A stretch of 64,000 nucleotides of DNA from CAZCTO01 sp964501725 (GTDB lineage: Bacteria > Bacillota > Clostridia > Saccharofermentanales > Saccharofermentanaceae), in contig CAZCTO010000005.1 of the NCBI GenBank assembly GCA_964501725.1, positions 77,138-141,137 of the forward strand, read 5' to 3'. The notes beneath the pieces were generated by a model that worked only from the letters and a program-made list of their open reading frames with translations, did no database searches and was not told the DNA's origin. Below, piece by piece: positions 9,200 to 16,972 of the stretch. Position 1 is the stretch's first letter. Each line of letters begins with the position of its first letter. The translations under genes and the position numbers were made by a program.

Positions 9200-10048
9200 A
9201 TGAAGCGCAAAGACGGAAGACTCCTTAAATCCATCGGCCCATTCGAGAAGCTGTATCCCTACATCATTGACCGCAGAAGCGAAGCGCAGGTTTTTGCCAA
9301 GCAGCAGATCCATGCGGAACCGATTGATTCGTACATTCATGCAAAGCGCGCGCAGGATATCAAGATCAACTATTTGCATGTTTTTATAGCAGTCTTTCTG
9401 CGGGTGATCGCGCAACGTCCGAACCTGAACCGTTTTGTCGTGAACAGCAGGATTTATGCCCGCAATGGTATTCATTTTTCCATGGTCGTCAAGCGGTCAC
9501 TGACGGATACCGGGCCCGAAACTACCGTGAAAATTCCATTCACCGGTCATGAAACGATTTTTGAAGTCATCGACATCATCAACAAGGTGATCACCGAAGC
9601 CAGGGAGAATCCGGACGAGACAGACACCGATAAGCTCGTGAACACCATCATGTCGGCGCCGGGGTTTTTCAAAAAAACACTCGTCGGAATGTTCAAGTGG
9701 CTGGACCGTCATAATATGCTTCCTAAGAGCGTCCTGGATGTCAGTCCGTTCCATTCGACCCTTTTCCTTACGTATCTCAAGTCAATCAAGACGAATTATG
9801 TCTATCACCATCAGTACAATCTCGGGACGGCGGGCACATTTGCCGCGATCGGCCAAACGGAAATGATGCCGGTTGTTGAAGACGGCCGCGTCGTTGCGCG
9901 AAAATGCTGCGAAATCGGCTACACGTTTGACGATCGCATTTGCGACGGACTTTATCTGGCCAACTCACTGAAGCTTGCCCAGAAATACTTAAATGATTTG
10001 ACTTTACTGGAAACGCCTCTGGAAGAGGTGGTTGAAGACGTTAAATAA
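9200..10048 (+). CDS. 2-oxo-acid dehydrogenase E2 / CAT-fold acyltransferase-like protein
   Basis: The product is 282 aa. The ATG at 9200 follows AGAGGT; an upstream ATG at 9125 lacks a site and would translate the inverted repeat. The protein matches only the catalytic domain of dihydrolipoamide acyltransferases: INYLHVFIAVFLRVIAQRPNLNRF near the front and a G-T-A motif region (YNLGTAGTFAAIGQTE) before the C-terminal block. There is no lipoyl or subunit-binding domain. The family's catalytic DHRxxDG motif reads DDRICDG (residues about 244-250): the His is Asp. It is thus unlikely to use the classical acyl-transfer mechanism. Related stand-alone proteins occur in Clostridia; function unknown. 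Confidence 0.8.
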   Translation: MKRKDGRLLKSIGPFEKLYPYIIDRRSEAQVFAKQQIHAEPIDSYIHAKRAQDIKINYLHVFIAVFLRVIAQRPNLNRFVVNSRIYARNGIHFSMVVKRSLTDTGPETTVKIPFTGHETIFEVIDIINKVITEARENPDETDTDKLVNTIMSAPGFFKKTLVGMFKWLDRHNMLPKSVLDVSPFHSTLFLTYLKSIKTNYVYHHQYNLGTAGTFAAIGQTEMMPVVEDGRVVARKCCEIGYTFDDRICDGLYLANSLKLAQKYLNDLTLLETPLEEVVEDVK

Positions 10049-10120
10049 GCAAATAAAGTCCGGTCGGTTAAGGGCCGCGGGATACTCTTTCCCGCATAAA
10101 GTGCTTGATTTCCGCGGCGA

Positions 10121-10909
10121 TCAGGATGCCGGTCCGGACATGCTCTTGTATCGACGTATGTTATCTTCGTTTAAAAACTCATACGCTTCATTAATTTTCT
10201 GGAATTGAGCGGTCGCGTCTGATGCACTGTTGACGTCCGGATGATATTGCTTGGCTTTCTTGCGGTATGCCAGTTTGATGCGGCTCTCGTCGGTTGTGAC
10301 CGGGATGCCGAGCGTGGCGCAGCTCTTCTCGTATTGGCTCTTAAAATCTACATAGGGATTGCTCGATGTGCCAGAGGAATACCCGGACCCGGCTCCGCCG
10401 TACCCGGTGCCGAAGCCGCCGAATCCGCCCTGCCAGCCCCTGAAACGCTCTTCCCACATGCGTTGCTCCCGGGCGCGACGTTCCCATTCACGTCTTGCCT
10501 GCTCTGCTTTTTCGGCATAATAGGCTCCTTTGTGGTATTGGTAAGAACGTTTGGTTTGCTTGTCCGAATTCTTCAGGTATTCGGCGCGTCCGAACAGGAA
10601 TCGCGAGCTGACTTCCTCATAATCTTTAATTCTGCCCACTATGATCGCCCCGAGAATCGGAAATGCGATAATCAGAATCAGGATCAGCAGTACAAGCGGA
10701 TGTGACAGAAGCCATTCGCCGAGGAACATGACTAATAAAAACGCAAAAAGGCACCCGCCCACGCTCAGTATTAAAAAGCATCCCTTCAAAAAACTCTTGG
10801 CCAGAAGTATTCCGGTCTCGATGAGATACACCAGTCCTCTCAGGATGAACCGGTTCGCGACGGCGATCCCGTATACGATTTTTCCCAGAATTTTCTTGAT
10901 GAATCTCAT
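10121..10909 (-). CDS. Membrane-anchored J-domain protein
   Basis: The product is 262 aa; the ATG at 10909 follows AAAGGAAA. Residues 1-90 hold hydrophobic segments, two of them long (about 38-60 and 68-90). A basic, Arg/Glu-rich helical linker (about 110-155) leads to a Gly/Ser-rich spacer (about 155-185, GGFGGFGTGYGG). The C-terminal 65 residues are a J domain with LAYRKKAKQYHPDV, i.e. the HPD tripeptide that stimulates DnaK ATPase. The architecture (membrane anchor, Gly-rich hinge, C-terminal J domain) suggests recruitment of DnaK to the membrane. It is convergent with the E2-like gene. Confidence 0.88.
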   Translation of the reverse strand: MRFIKKILGKIVYGIAVANRFILRGLVYLIETGILLAKSFLKGCFLILSVGGCLFAFLLVMFLGEWLLSHPLVLLILILIIAFPILGAIIVGRIKDYEEVSSRFLFGRAEYLKNSDKQTKRSYQYHKGAYYAEKAEQARREWERRAREQRMWEERFRGWQGGFGGFGTGYGGAGSGYSSGTSSNPYVDFKSQYEKSCATLGIPVTTDESRIKLAYRKKAKQYHPDVNSASDATAQFQKINEAYEFLNEDNIRRYKSMSGPAS

Positions 10910-11010
10910 GTGTTTCCTTTCTTTTGGGTCACGAGCGAAATTAGAATCATTGTATCGCATTTTCGCGGGGAGGTGACATGAATTTTAGCCATGGATTATG
11001 GCAGCAGCAG

Positions 11011-11033
11011 AAAAGCGCCCTTTTCAAGGCGCT
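11011..11033 (-). terminator. Rho-independent terminator of the TetR operon
   Basis: On the minus strand AGCGCC and GGCGCT pair around a short loop and are followed by TTTT. It lies 24 nt past the TetR stop codon. Confidence 0.7.
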
Positions 11034-11056
11034 CCTGCGGTTTGACGAAACCAAAA

Positions 11057-11662
11057 CTATTTTTCGAGGATGAACCGTATGCTCTCTTCTATTTTGTGGC
11101 ATGCATCGTCAAATGTACGATCTTCCTCGTACACATAGGACATCAAATTGAACATGACAGTTCCGTAGATCAAGTTGACTGCGGTCTCCGTCGATAAAGT
11201 CTTCTTCAGGTGTCCCGCCTTCTTCAGTTCCTCCAACTTCGCAGCAATGTTCCCCATAAAGCGATAATCAGCCCGAATGAGTTCCCGTATAACAGGATGC
11301 TCTGATTTCATACTTTTAAAAACAGTAGAAAGGGTGACTCTCCAAACCTTTTTCCCGAAAAACTTCAACCTGCGAACATTGCCGAGAACCATTGAGGAGA
11401 TGATTTCCGATGCGTCTCCTCCCGGGACGATAATGCCCGGGGTATCATCTATAACCGGGTCAACCAGCTCATCTGCCATCGCAAGAACAAATAGCTCCTC
11501 TTTCGATTCAAAATAGTTATAGGCCGTTCCGATGCCGACACCCGCCCTCTCGGCAATCATCCCGATCGTGGCCGTTTCAAAGCCTTCTTCAGTGAATATC
11601 TCCCGCGCCGCCGTGAGTATTTGTTCCTTTAAGAGGATCTTTTTGTCTGCTCTTTTCATCAT
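11057..11662 (-). CDS. TetR/AcrR family transcriptional regulator
   Basis: The product is 201 aa. Residues about 8-55 are a TetR DNA-binding domain: ILTAAREIFTEEGFETATIGMIAERAGVGIGTAYNYFESKEEL. The rest is an all-helical ligand-binding/dimer domain of normal length. The first of two adjacent ATGs follows GAGAGG. It is the second gene of an operon with the Cys-rich membrane protein (61-nt gap). Two overlapping palindromes at that operon's promoter (12438-12463) are the likely binding sites, giving autorepression. The ligand is unknown. Confidence 0.93.
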   Translation of the reverse strand: MMKRADKKILLKEQILTAAREIFTEEGFETATIGMIAERAGVGIGTAYNYFESKEELFVLAMADELVDPVIDDTPGIIVPGGDASEIISSMVLGNVRRLKFFGKKVWRVTLSTVFKSMKSEHPVIRELIRADYRFMGNIAAKLEELKKAGHLKKTLSTETAVNLIYGTVMFNLMSYVYEEDRTFDDACHKIEESIRFILEK

Positions 11663-11723
11663 ACTGATACCTCTCCCTGTTACTTCCTATTTTTGCTGAG
11701 CAAAATCTTCTCCATTCCCCGGA

Positions 11724-12422
11724 CTACTTCTTTTGCGGATCCGGGTCACAAGTGCATCCGCTATCTTCCCAGGCCTTTTTCATCACAGGATTTTTACGTA
11801 AATATGTATCGCGCCGCTTCTTGTCCACCCGGTTAAAGGGGCATGAAAAATTGACGCATTTCGCACAGATACACTTCATCATAATAAACCCAAAAGCAAC
11901 CAAAGAGCTCAACGTGACTGCCGCGAGTCCGATGATGACTGAAAGCGTCGCTACACCATATTGATTCAGATTGATGAGAAAGAACCGGATATCATACCCG
12001 AAAACAGAGCCGGGAAGAAAAACAAGAAAGAAGATTCCGAATAGTATCATCATTGTTTTTTCAATTTTGCTCATCGGTTCCGGATGATAACGCCAGATCT
12101 TCAAAACGCCGTGATTGGCAAGGCAATGAAGTACGAGTCCTTCCTGTGCATAATACGGGCAATGACTGCACAGAAACCGCGTTTCGAAGACACCCAAGCC
12201 AATCGGGAAAAACAGTACATACGCTATCGTCGGCCACCAGATCCCTTGAACGATCCAAATAATCACAGTGCCGACCAGGCAACACAGCATAGATGGCATG
12301 ACAGTCGCAATAAACAAATAGAGATCGGACGCTCTCCATCTGCAATTCAGCTGACCTTTATTCCCGCAGTCCGAACATACTGAAGTCTCTTTCCATGTAC
12401 ATGAGATACAATCGGTTTTCAT
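11724..12422 (-). CDS. Cys-rich four-to-six-helix membrane protein of unknown function
   Basis: The product is 232 aa and not recognised as a named family. It starts with a Cys-rich cytosolic-looking head (C5, C8, then CSDCG, then C27), has membrane helices near 32-55, 60-80, 123-143 and 155-180, a CSHCPYYAQEG motif between helices, and a second Cys cluster (CICAKCVNFSCPF) plus CTC near the end. The paired cysteines could bind a metal or an iron-sulfur cluster. The start follows AGGAGG. It is the first gene of an operon with a TetR regulator and is probably its main target. Confidence 0.8.
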   Translation of the reverse strand: MKTDCISCTWKETSVCSDCGNKGQLNCRWRASDLYLFIATVMPSMLCCLVGTVIIWIVQGIWWPTIAYVLFFPIGLGVFETRFLCSHCPYYAQEGLVLHCLANHGVLKIWRYHPEPMSKIEKTMMILFGIFFLVFLPGSVFGYDIRFFLINLNQYGVATLSVIIGLAAVTLSSLVAFGFIMMKCICAKCVNFSCPFNRVDKKRRDTYLRKNPVMKKAWEDSGCTCDPDPQKK

Positions 12423-12437
12423 ATGGTCCTCCTAAAA

Positions 12438-12463
12438 ATGAACGCATTCATGAATATATTCAT
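12438..12463. promoter_or_regulatory. Two overlapping perfect 14-bp palindromes, likely TetR operators
   Basis: ATGAACGCATTCAT (12438-12451) and ATGAATATATTCAT (12450-12463) share the same ATGAA/TTCAT half-sites and overlap by 2 bp. They begin directly downstream of the minus-strand -10 and so cover the transcription start of the Cys-rich protein/TetR operon, which fits repression by the encoded TetR protein. Confidence 0.75.
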
Positions 12464-12464
12464 T

Positions 12465-12493
12465 ATTTAAACACTTGACGCGATTGTTGTCAA
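12465..12493 (-). promoter_or_regulatory. Sigma-A-type promoter of the Cys-rich protein/TetR operon
   Basis: On the minus strand a TTGACA -35 (12488-12493) and a TTAAAT -10 (12465-12470) are separated by 17 bp. The palindromic operators abut the -10. Confidence 0.7.
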
Positions 12494-12616
12494 ATGTTTG
12501 AGGACAACGCGATAGGATGCACGCGTCTTTATGCCTTTTTTGGGTGCTACTCAGAGGCAGTTATGGTAGAATGATCACATTAGTTCATTATAAATATTAA
12601 TAGAGGGGGCGACATC

Positions 12617-12967
12617 ATGTTTATTATTTGGGGCTTTGGAAAACGTACTCGCAAGGTCGTCGGGAAAGTAGGAGCCCGGATGTGTAATTATTGTAATCGC
12701 GAAGGCGTATGGCAACTTGTCATTGTTCGAACATGGTTCACCCTCTTCTTCATTCCCATCATTCCCTATGGGAAGTCCTATCAGATATCGTGCCCGAACT
12801 GCAAGAGCTTTTTCGAACTCAGCAAAGAGCAGTTCGAATCTTTGCGGGATCAAACTGCTTCTGCTTCGGGGGTTCCCGCATTTGCGGATGCCGGCAAATA
12901 CCAGGGCAAAACCGAGACCCAGATCAATTATCTGAAAGCGATGGAAGAGGCAGAACGCAAAGAATAA
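12617..12967 (+). CDS. Zinc-ribbon protein with one membrane segment
   Basis: The product is 116 aa; the ATG at 12617 follows an AGAGGGGG tract. Two CxxC knuckles, C23/C26 and C59/C62, bracket a hydrophobic segment (about 33-50, VIVRTWFTLFFIPIIPYG), a layout known from small zinc-ribbon family proteins of bacteria. A helical C-terminus (about 66-116) is rich in Glu and Gln. The role is unknown. It is transcribed alone and ends at a strong bidirectional terminator shared with the convergent vWA gene. Confidence 0.75.
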   Translation: MFIIWGFGKRTRKVVGKVGARMCNYCNREGVWQLVIVRTWFTLFFIPIIPYGKSYQISCPNCKSFFELSKEQFESLRDQTASASGVPAFADAGKYQGKTETQINYLKAMEEAERKE

Positions 12968-12987
12968 GATCCGTCTTGACAGGACAG

Positions 12988-13018
12988 AAAGAAGCGCCGG
13001 GTGCCGGCGCTTCTTTCT
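12988..13018. terminator. Bidirectional rho-independent terminator
   Basis: A 13-bp near-perfect stem, AAAGAAGCGCCGG with its complement around a GTG loop, is followed by a T-rich run and can end transcription from both sides. The vWA stop codon overlaps its right edge. Confidence 0.85.
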
Positions 13019-13671
13019 TAGTGCTTTCCTCCGCGTTTTTTATAATCCGCCTGAATCTCATCCTTCCAGTTTTCCGGCACAGCCGCGCCTCCGCGATAGG
13101 ATTCGACGGCGTCGCTCATGACGCGAAAGTTCAACTTCACTCCTTTACTGTCAGCATGATAGTTCTGGATACGGTCGAGGGAAATTCCATAGCGTCCTGC
13201 CGTCTCGACCGAATCAATATTGGCACCGAGGAAGATAAATTCCCAGCTTTTTTTGGCCTTTTTCTCTTCGATCATTTTCTTGATCCGGTCGGATGAGTAT
13301 TCACGACTGGTGTTTTCCTCACCATCCGTGATGATAATGAACATGACTTTTTCGGCACGATACTCTTCAGCCGTGTGCTTTTGCGCATTGTCAATCTTTT
13401 GAATCGTCTGGCCGATGGCGTCCAGCAGCGCGGTCGAACCGCCGGTAAAGTATTCCTTTTCGCTGATCGGGCTCACCGCGGCAATATCGATTCGGTCGTG
13501 AAGCAGCGCGTATTCATTATCGAAAAGCGCCGTTGTGATACGACATTCTCCCTTGACGGTTTTTTGCTTTTGAAGCATGGAGTTATAGCCCCCGATGGTG
13601 TCAGACTCCAGTCCGCTCATTGATCCGCTTTTGTCGAGAATAAAAACCAGTTCCGTTAATCCCTTTTTCAT
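13018..13671 (-). CDS. von Willebrand factor A (vWA) domain protein
   Basis: The product is 217 aa, the length of a lone vWA domain. The ATG at 13671 follows AAGGAGG. The metal-ion-dependent adhesion site is intact: DKSGSM (DxSxS) near residues 14-19, a central Thr in FTGGSTALLDAI, and IIITDGEENTS later. Such proteins resemble the TerY/YfbK type and often act with partner proteins in stress or phage-related contexts. Here the only same-strand neighbour is the macro-domain gene about 190 nt upstream; a functional link between them is possible but unproven. Confidence 0.9.
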   Translation of the reverse strand: MKKGLTELVFILDKSGSMSGLESDTIGGYNSMLQKQKTVKGECRITTALFDNEYALLHDRIDIAAVSPISEKEYFTGGSTALLDAIGQTIQKIDNAQKHTAEEYRAEKVMFIIITDGEENTSREYSSDRIKKMIEEKKAKKSWEFIFLGANIDSVETAGRYGISLDRIQNYHADSKGVKLNFRVMSDAVESYRGGAAVPENWKDEIQADYKKRGGKH

Positions 13672-13857
13672 GTAAGTATCCTCCTTAAGGTTTATTTTCT
13701 GCCTTAAGGATAACTTCCTGCCGGACTGAATCGGTCGCTTGGCAGGCGACATTTCAATCGGATCTTGCCCTGAGGTGTGCGATGGAATCGACTCTACCCT
13801 CCCGGTTGTAATTTTTTCTAAAGCAATGGTACATGGAGTTTTGTAGTGACAGAATCA

Positions 13858-14871
13858 TCATCCCCCTAAAAGCGGCTGATCATACTGGAAGAGGACCTCA
13901 TTAATTTCGAAAATATCATACTTTTGATGAAGAATAAAATACTCAACAATCACATCAAATTTATTGCTTCCGGAAAGCGCATAGCCTGCGCAACGCAGTA
14001 GGTCACCGGCCTCTTCAAGGCTCAGTTCGAGCGCAACGGCAAGCGCAAGAGCCGTCCGTTTACTGGGCGTATAACCGTTGCCGGTGCGAATCTTGGAAAA
14101 AAGTTTCCGGTCGATGTTTGCCTTCTTGTATACCTCAACGTCATCTTTGCCCTTTGCGTCAATGAGGCAAAGGATCGTTTTCGAAAAGGGCTCGTCCAGA
14201 TTCCCGACGACCGCATCCAAGTCGGATCTCGTTGCTGCCTCGGCCATCGCAGGCACGGGTCTGTAAAGATTCAGCGACTTGAGTTCAAAATCCGGAACCT
14301 CCTCAAGGTCCTCATAACGACGCCGCCGGTCTGTCCTCACATCGACATAATGTTCATCGATGTAGGATTTGACCTCACCGAGGAGCTTTTCGCTGATCCG
14401 AAATGCGTCTTTATCAAAAACCGCGAGATATACATCCATATCGTGCTCAGAAAGAAAGTCCCGGATCGCTTCTGTCGCGACGCGCAGGGCGTCTTCTTTC
14501 GGGTATCCGTAGATGCCGCTCGAGATCAAGGGGAACGCGATGCTTGTGCAGTCATTCTCGAGGGCGAGATTCAGGCTGTTCAAATACGCGGCACGCAGTA
14601 ATGCCTCTTCCCCGTGCGTTCCGCCGCGAAAAACCGGGCCGGCCGCGTGAATGATATGCTTGGCGGGAAGCGAAAAACCCGGAGTAATTACGGCTTCTCC
14701 GGTCCGGATCGGTGAGAGAATATTGCAGGCGGCCTCAAGCGCAAGAGCCCCGGCTGCCTTATAAATGGCGCCGCAGACACCGCCGCCCTGTTGCAGGTCG
14801 GTATTCGCAGCGTTAACGATGGCATCCGCTTCAAATTTTGTGATGTCCTGTCTTACAATGGTAAACGGCAT
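13858..14871 (-). CDS. Macro-domain (ADP-ribose-binding) protein with C-terminal helical/HTH-like domain
   Basis: The product is 337 aa. Residues 1-165 are a macro domain: ADAIVNAANTDLQQGGGVCGAI, a GEAVITPGF loop, HAAGPVF, and the phosphate-binding SSGIYGYPKEDA. These match O-acetyl-ADP-ribose deacetylase-type macro domains. After a linker (about 185-250), residues about 250-337 form a helical domain resembling an XRE-like helix-turn-helix (DRKLFSKIRTGNG, then YTPSKRTALALAVALELSLE, then LLRCAGYAL). This tail recurs in Firmicute macro proteins and may mediate binding to DNA or a partner. The ATG at 14871 has GGAG upstream. Confidence 0.9.
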   Translation of the reverse strand: MPFTIVRQDITKFEADAIVNAANTDLQQGGGVCGAIYKAAGALALEAACNILSPIRTGEAVITPGFSLPAKHIIHAAGPVFRGGTHGEEALLRAAYLNSLNLALENDCTSIAFPLISSGIYGYPKEDALRVATEAIRDFLSEHDMDVYLAVFDKDAFRISEKLLGEVKSYIDEHYVDVRTDRRRRYEDLEEVPDFELKSLNLYRPVPAMAEAATRSDLDAVVGNLDEPFSKTILCLIDAKGKDDVEVYKKANIDRKLFSKIRTGNGYTPSKRTALALAVALELSLEEAGDLLRCAGYALSGSNKFDVIVEYFILHQKYDIFEINEVLFQYDQPLLGG

Positions 14872-14974
14872 TTTGATTTACTCCGACAGAAAAAGCGTGA
14901 TAAAATACATTACCCCTTAATCATATCACCCCGGCGACATTTTAATCCATTTTTCTGTCTGTAAGGAGGTAGAA

Positions 14975-15499
14975 ATGATTCTCGAAACCGAAAGACTGCT
15001 CCTCCGGGAGATAACCGCGGACGATTTACCGGTTCTGCGCGCCATACTGACGGACGAAAAAGTAATGGAGGCCTATAACGGCGCTTTTTCCGAAGAAGAG
15101 GTTTTGAGTTGGCTGGATCGCACTCTGGCCCGTTATCAAAAAGACGGTTACGCCCTGTGGGCGGTGATCTTAAAAGAAACGGGGCGGATGATCGGTCAAT
15201 GCGGCCTTACGAATCAAGAACCGCTCGGGGAAACACTCCTTGAAGTCGGCTATCTTTTCCTAAAAGAATACTGGCATCAGGGCTTTGCGACGGAAGCCGC
15301 GGAAGCCTGTAAAGAATATGCCTTTAAGACCCTTGGCGCGAATGAACTTTACGCCATCATCCGGTGCACGAACCGGGGATCCATCGGGGTGGCCGAGCGC
15401 CTGGGCATGAAAATCACCGCGAATTTCGTGAAGCATTATCGTGGAATCGACATGCCTCATTATCTTTATTGTATCCGGCGGGAAGACCGGAAGCCTTGA
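14975..15499 (+). CDS. GNAT N-acetyltransferase (RimJ/RimL type)
   Basis: The product is 174 aa, the usual size. It begins with the family's ETERLLLREITADDLPVL and keeps the acetyl-CoA-binding motif near residues 96-112 (GYLFLKEYWHQGFATEAA), then NRGSIGVAERLGM. RimJ/RimL-type enzymes acetylate protein N-termini or small amines; the substrate here cannot be told. The ATG follows AAGGAGG. It stands alone and is convergent with the beta-lactamase-like gene, 13 nt away. Confidence 0.92.
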   Translation: MILETERLLLREITADDLPVLRAILTDEKVMEAYNGAFSEEEVLSWLDRTLARYQKDGYALWAVILKETGRMIGQCGLTNQEPLGETLLEVGYLFLKEYWHQGFATEAAEACKEYAFKTLGANELYAIIRCTNRGSIGVAERLGMKITANFVKHYRGIDMPHYLYCIRREDRKP

Positions 15500-15512
15500 T
15501 AACAAGCACCTC

Positions 15513-16757
15513 TCAAAGCATATCGTAGATGGTAAAAACAATCTGCGCAGATTTAACTCTTCCTTTTGAATACAACATATCCAGCCCTTGCGTATTGGAA
15601 AGGGCGATAATCACGGTATCTGTACCGGGAAGAATCATCACTTCCGTGTTGTATCCCGCAGTCTGCCCCCCGTGATAGTAACAGTCCGGTCCGACGGACC
15701 ACCCGAACCCGTAATCAAACTCGCCTCCGGAGAAAACTTCCGCCCAGCTCTCTTCGGTTAGGATCCGGCCGTTCAGCACCGCGGTTTCCCAAAGATATAA
15801 ATCCTCAGCGGTGGAGCAAATCGCCCCGGCGGCATAAGAAATCGTCCGATCCTGAGACGGAAGATATATCTCTCCGTTATCCAGCAATATCGCCCCGGAA
15901 GATGTCAGGTTCGCCGGATCGGTCGACGTCGAATCCATGCCGAGCGGCGCGAAAAAATTCTGTTCCAGATAATCGAAATAACTGACCCCGCTCAACTGCT
16001 CAATAATCATTCCCAGAAAATAATAGTTCGAATTGCTGTAAGAATGGTCGGTCCCCGGCTCGAAAAGCAGTTCGTACTTCGAAATCGCCTCAATAATTTG
16101 GTCGTGTGTGAACTGACTGGTAAGGATTTGTTCCACTTGCTGCAAAAGTGCTATCGAAAATTCCGAAGCCGCGTCCAGACCGATTCCCAACGCGCCGTTT
16201 GTAACATAATCGGGAACGCCGGAGGTCATATTAAGCAGTTGCCGGATTGTAATTTTCTCAGCATACGGATATTCGGGGATATAAAGTGACAGCGGATCGT
16301 CCAGGGTAAGAAGCCCTTGTTCCTTAAGCTGCATAATGGCCGCAGCAGTAAATTGCTTGGTAATTGAACCCAACTCAAAAATCGTGTCTGTCCGGTTGGC
16401 TTCTTTGGTTTGATGGTCCGAAAAGCCGTAAGCTTTCTCAAAAATGACCGTACCTTCCTGCGCCACAAAAACAATCCCATGGTATTCCACCCTTTTCATG
16501 TAGTCGTTGATCTTTTCAGCCAACTCGGCATTCTCAGGGCTGAGTGCCCCGGTAACGCCGGTGGCTGAAGGCATCGTAGTTTTTGCGGTGGTCTCCTCAG
16601 TACTGATGTCGATGGTCGTTTCGGCAGGGGTCGTGTCTTTGCTTTGGCTCGTCTTACCGGAATCGCTTAAGCAGGATGCCGCGGGCAGCAAAAGTAAGAT
16701 GATCAGAAGCACCAATACTGCCTTTTTGAGCCATTTGCAGGAAAATCGAGTGTGCAT
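15513..16757 (-). CDS. Serine beta-lactamase/D-Ala carboxypeptidase-like lipoprotein (S12 family)
   Basis: The product is 414 aa. A lipoprotein signal peptide ends in a lipobox with Cys29 (LPAASC), followed by a Ser/Thr-rich spacer to about residue 75. The catalytic domain shows SITK (S131, K134), the YSN triad (Y240-N242) and an HGG motif (YHGGQTAGYN) near 370. These are the SxxK, YxN and HxG motifs of class C beta-lactamases and DD-peptidases. Membrane-anchored members are often esterases or peptidases, not drug-resistance enzymes, so the substrate is open. Confidence 0.9.
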   Translation of the reverse strand: MHTRFSCKWLKKAVLVLLIILLLLPAASCLSDSGKTSQSKDTTPAETTIDISTEETTAKTTMPSATGVTGALSPENAELAEKINDYMKRVEYHGIVFVAQEGTVIFEKAYGFSDHQTKEANRTDTIFELGSITKQFTAAAIMQLKEQGLLTLDDPLSLYIPEYPYAEKITIRQLLNMTSGVPDYVTNGALGIGLDAASEFSIALLQQVEQILTSQFTHDQIIEAISKYELLFEPGTDHSYSNSNYYFLGMIIEQLSGVSYFDYLEQNFFAPLGMDSTSTDPANLTSSGAILLDNGEIYLPSQDRTISYAAGAICSTAEDLYLWETAVLNGRILTEESWAEVFSGGEFDYGFGWSVGPDCYYHGGQTAGYNTEVMILPGTDTVIIALSNTQGLDMLYSKGRVKSAQIVFTIYDML

Positions 16758-16848
16758 TTTTCATTAACCTCAAGATTAAAACAGAATGATCTCCGATTGA
16801 TTTCTGATTTCATTATACCGCCGGTTGGCCGAACTCCCAAACGATAAA

Positions 16849-16873
16849 GAAAAACCGCCGGGAGGCGGCTTTT
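16849..16873 (-). terminator. Rho-independent terminator
   Basis: CCGCC and GGCGG pair around a four-base loop. On the minus strand TTTTT follows, so it ends the acidic lipoprotein transcript that stops at 16973. Confidence 0.7.
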
Positions 16874-16972
16874 CGAGTTGATTGATTAAATGTCGGAATG
16901 GGTCAGTCCATCAAGTCAATTTCGACAAGGGTGTCCTGATTCATCGTTGTGAGTATCAATTCCAGAACCAGT

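Noticed and set aside
10082..10100. Terminator between the E2-like and J-protein genes
   Set aside because: A GCGGGA/TCCCGC hairpin is present, but no T-run follows on either strand.
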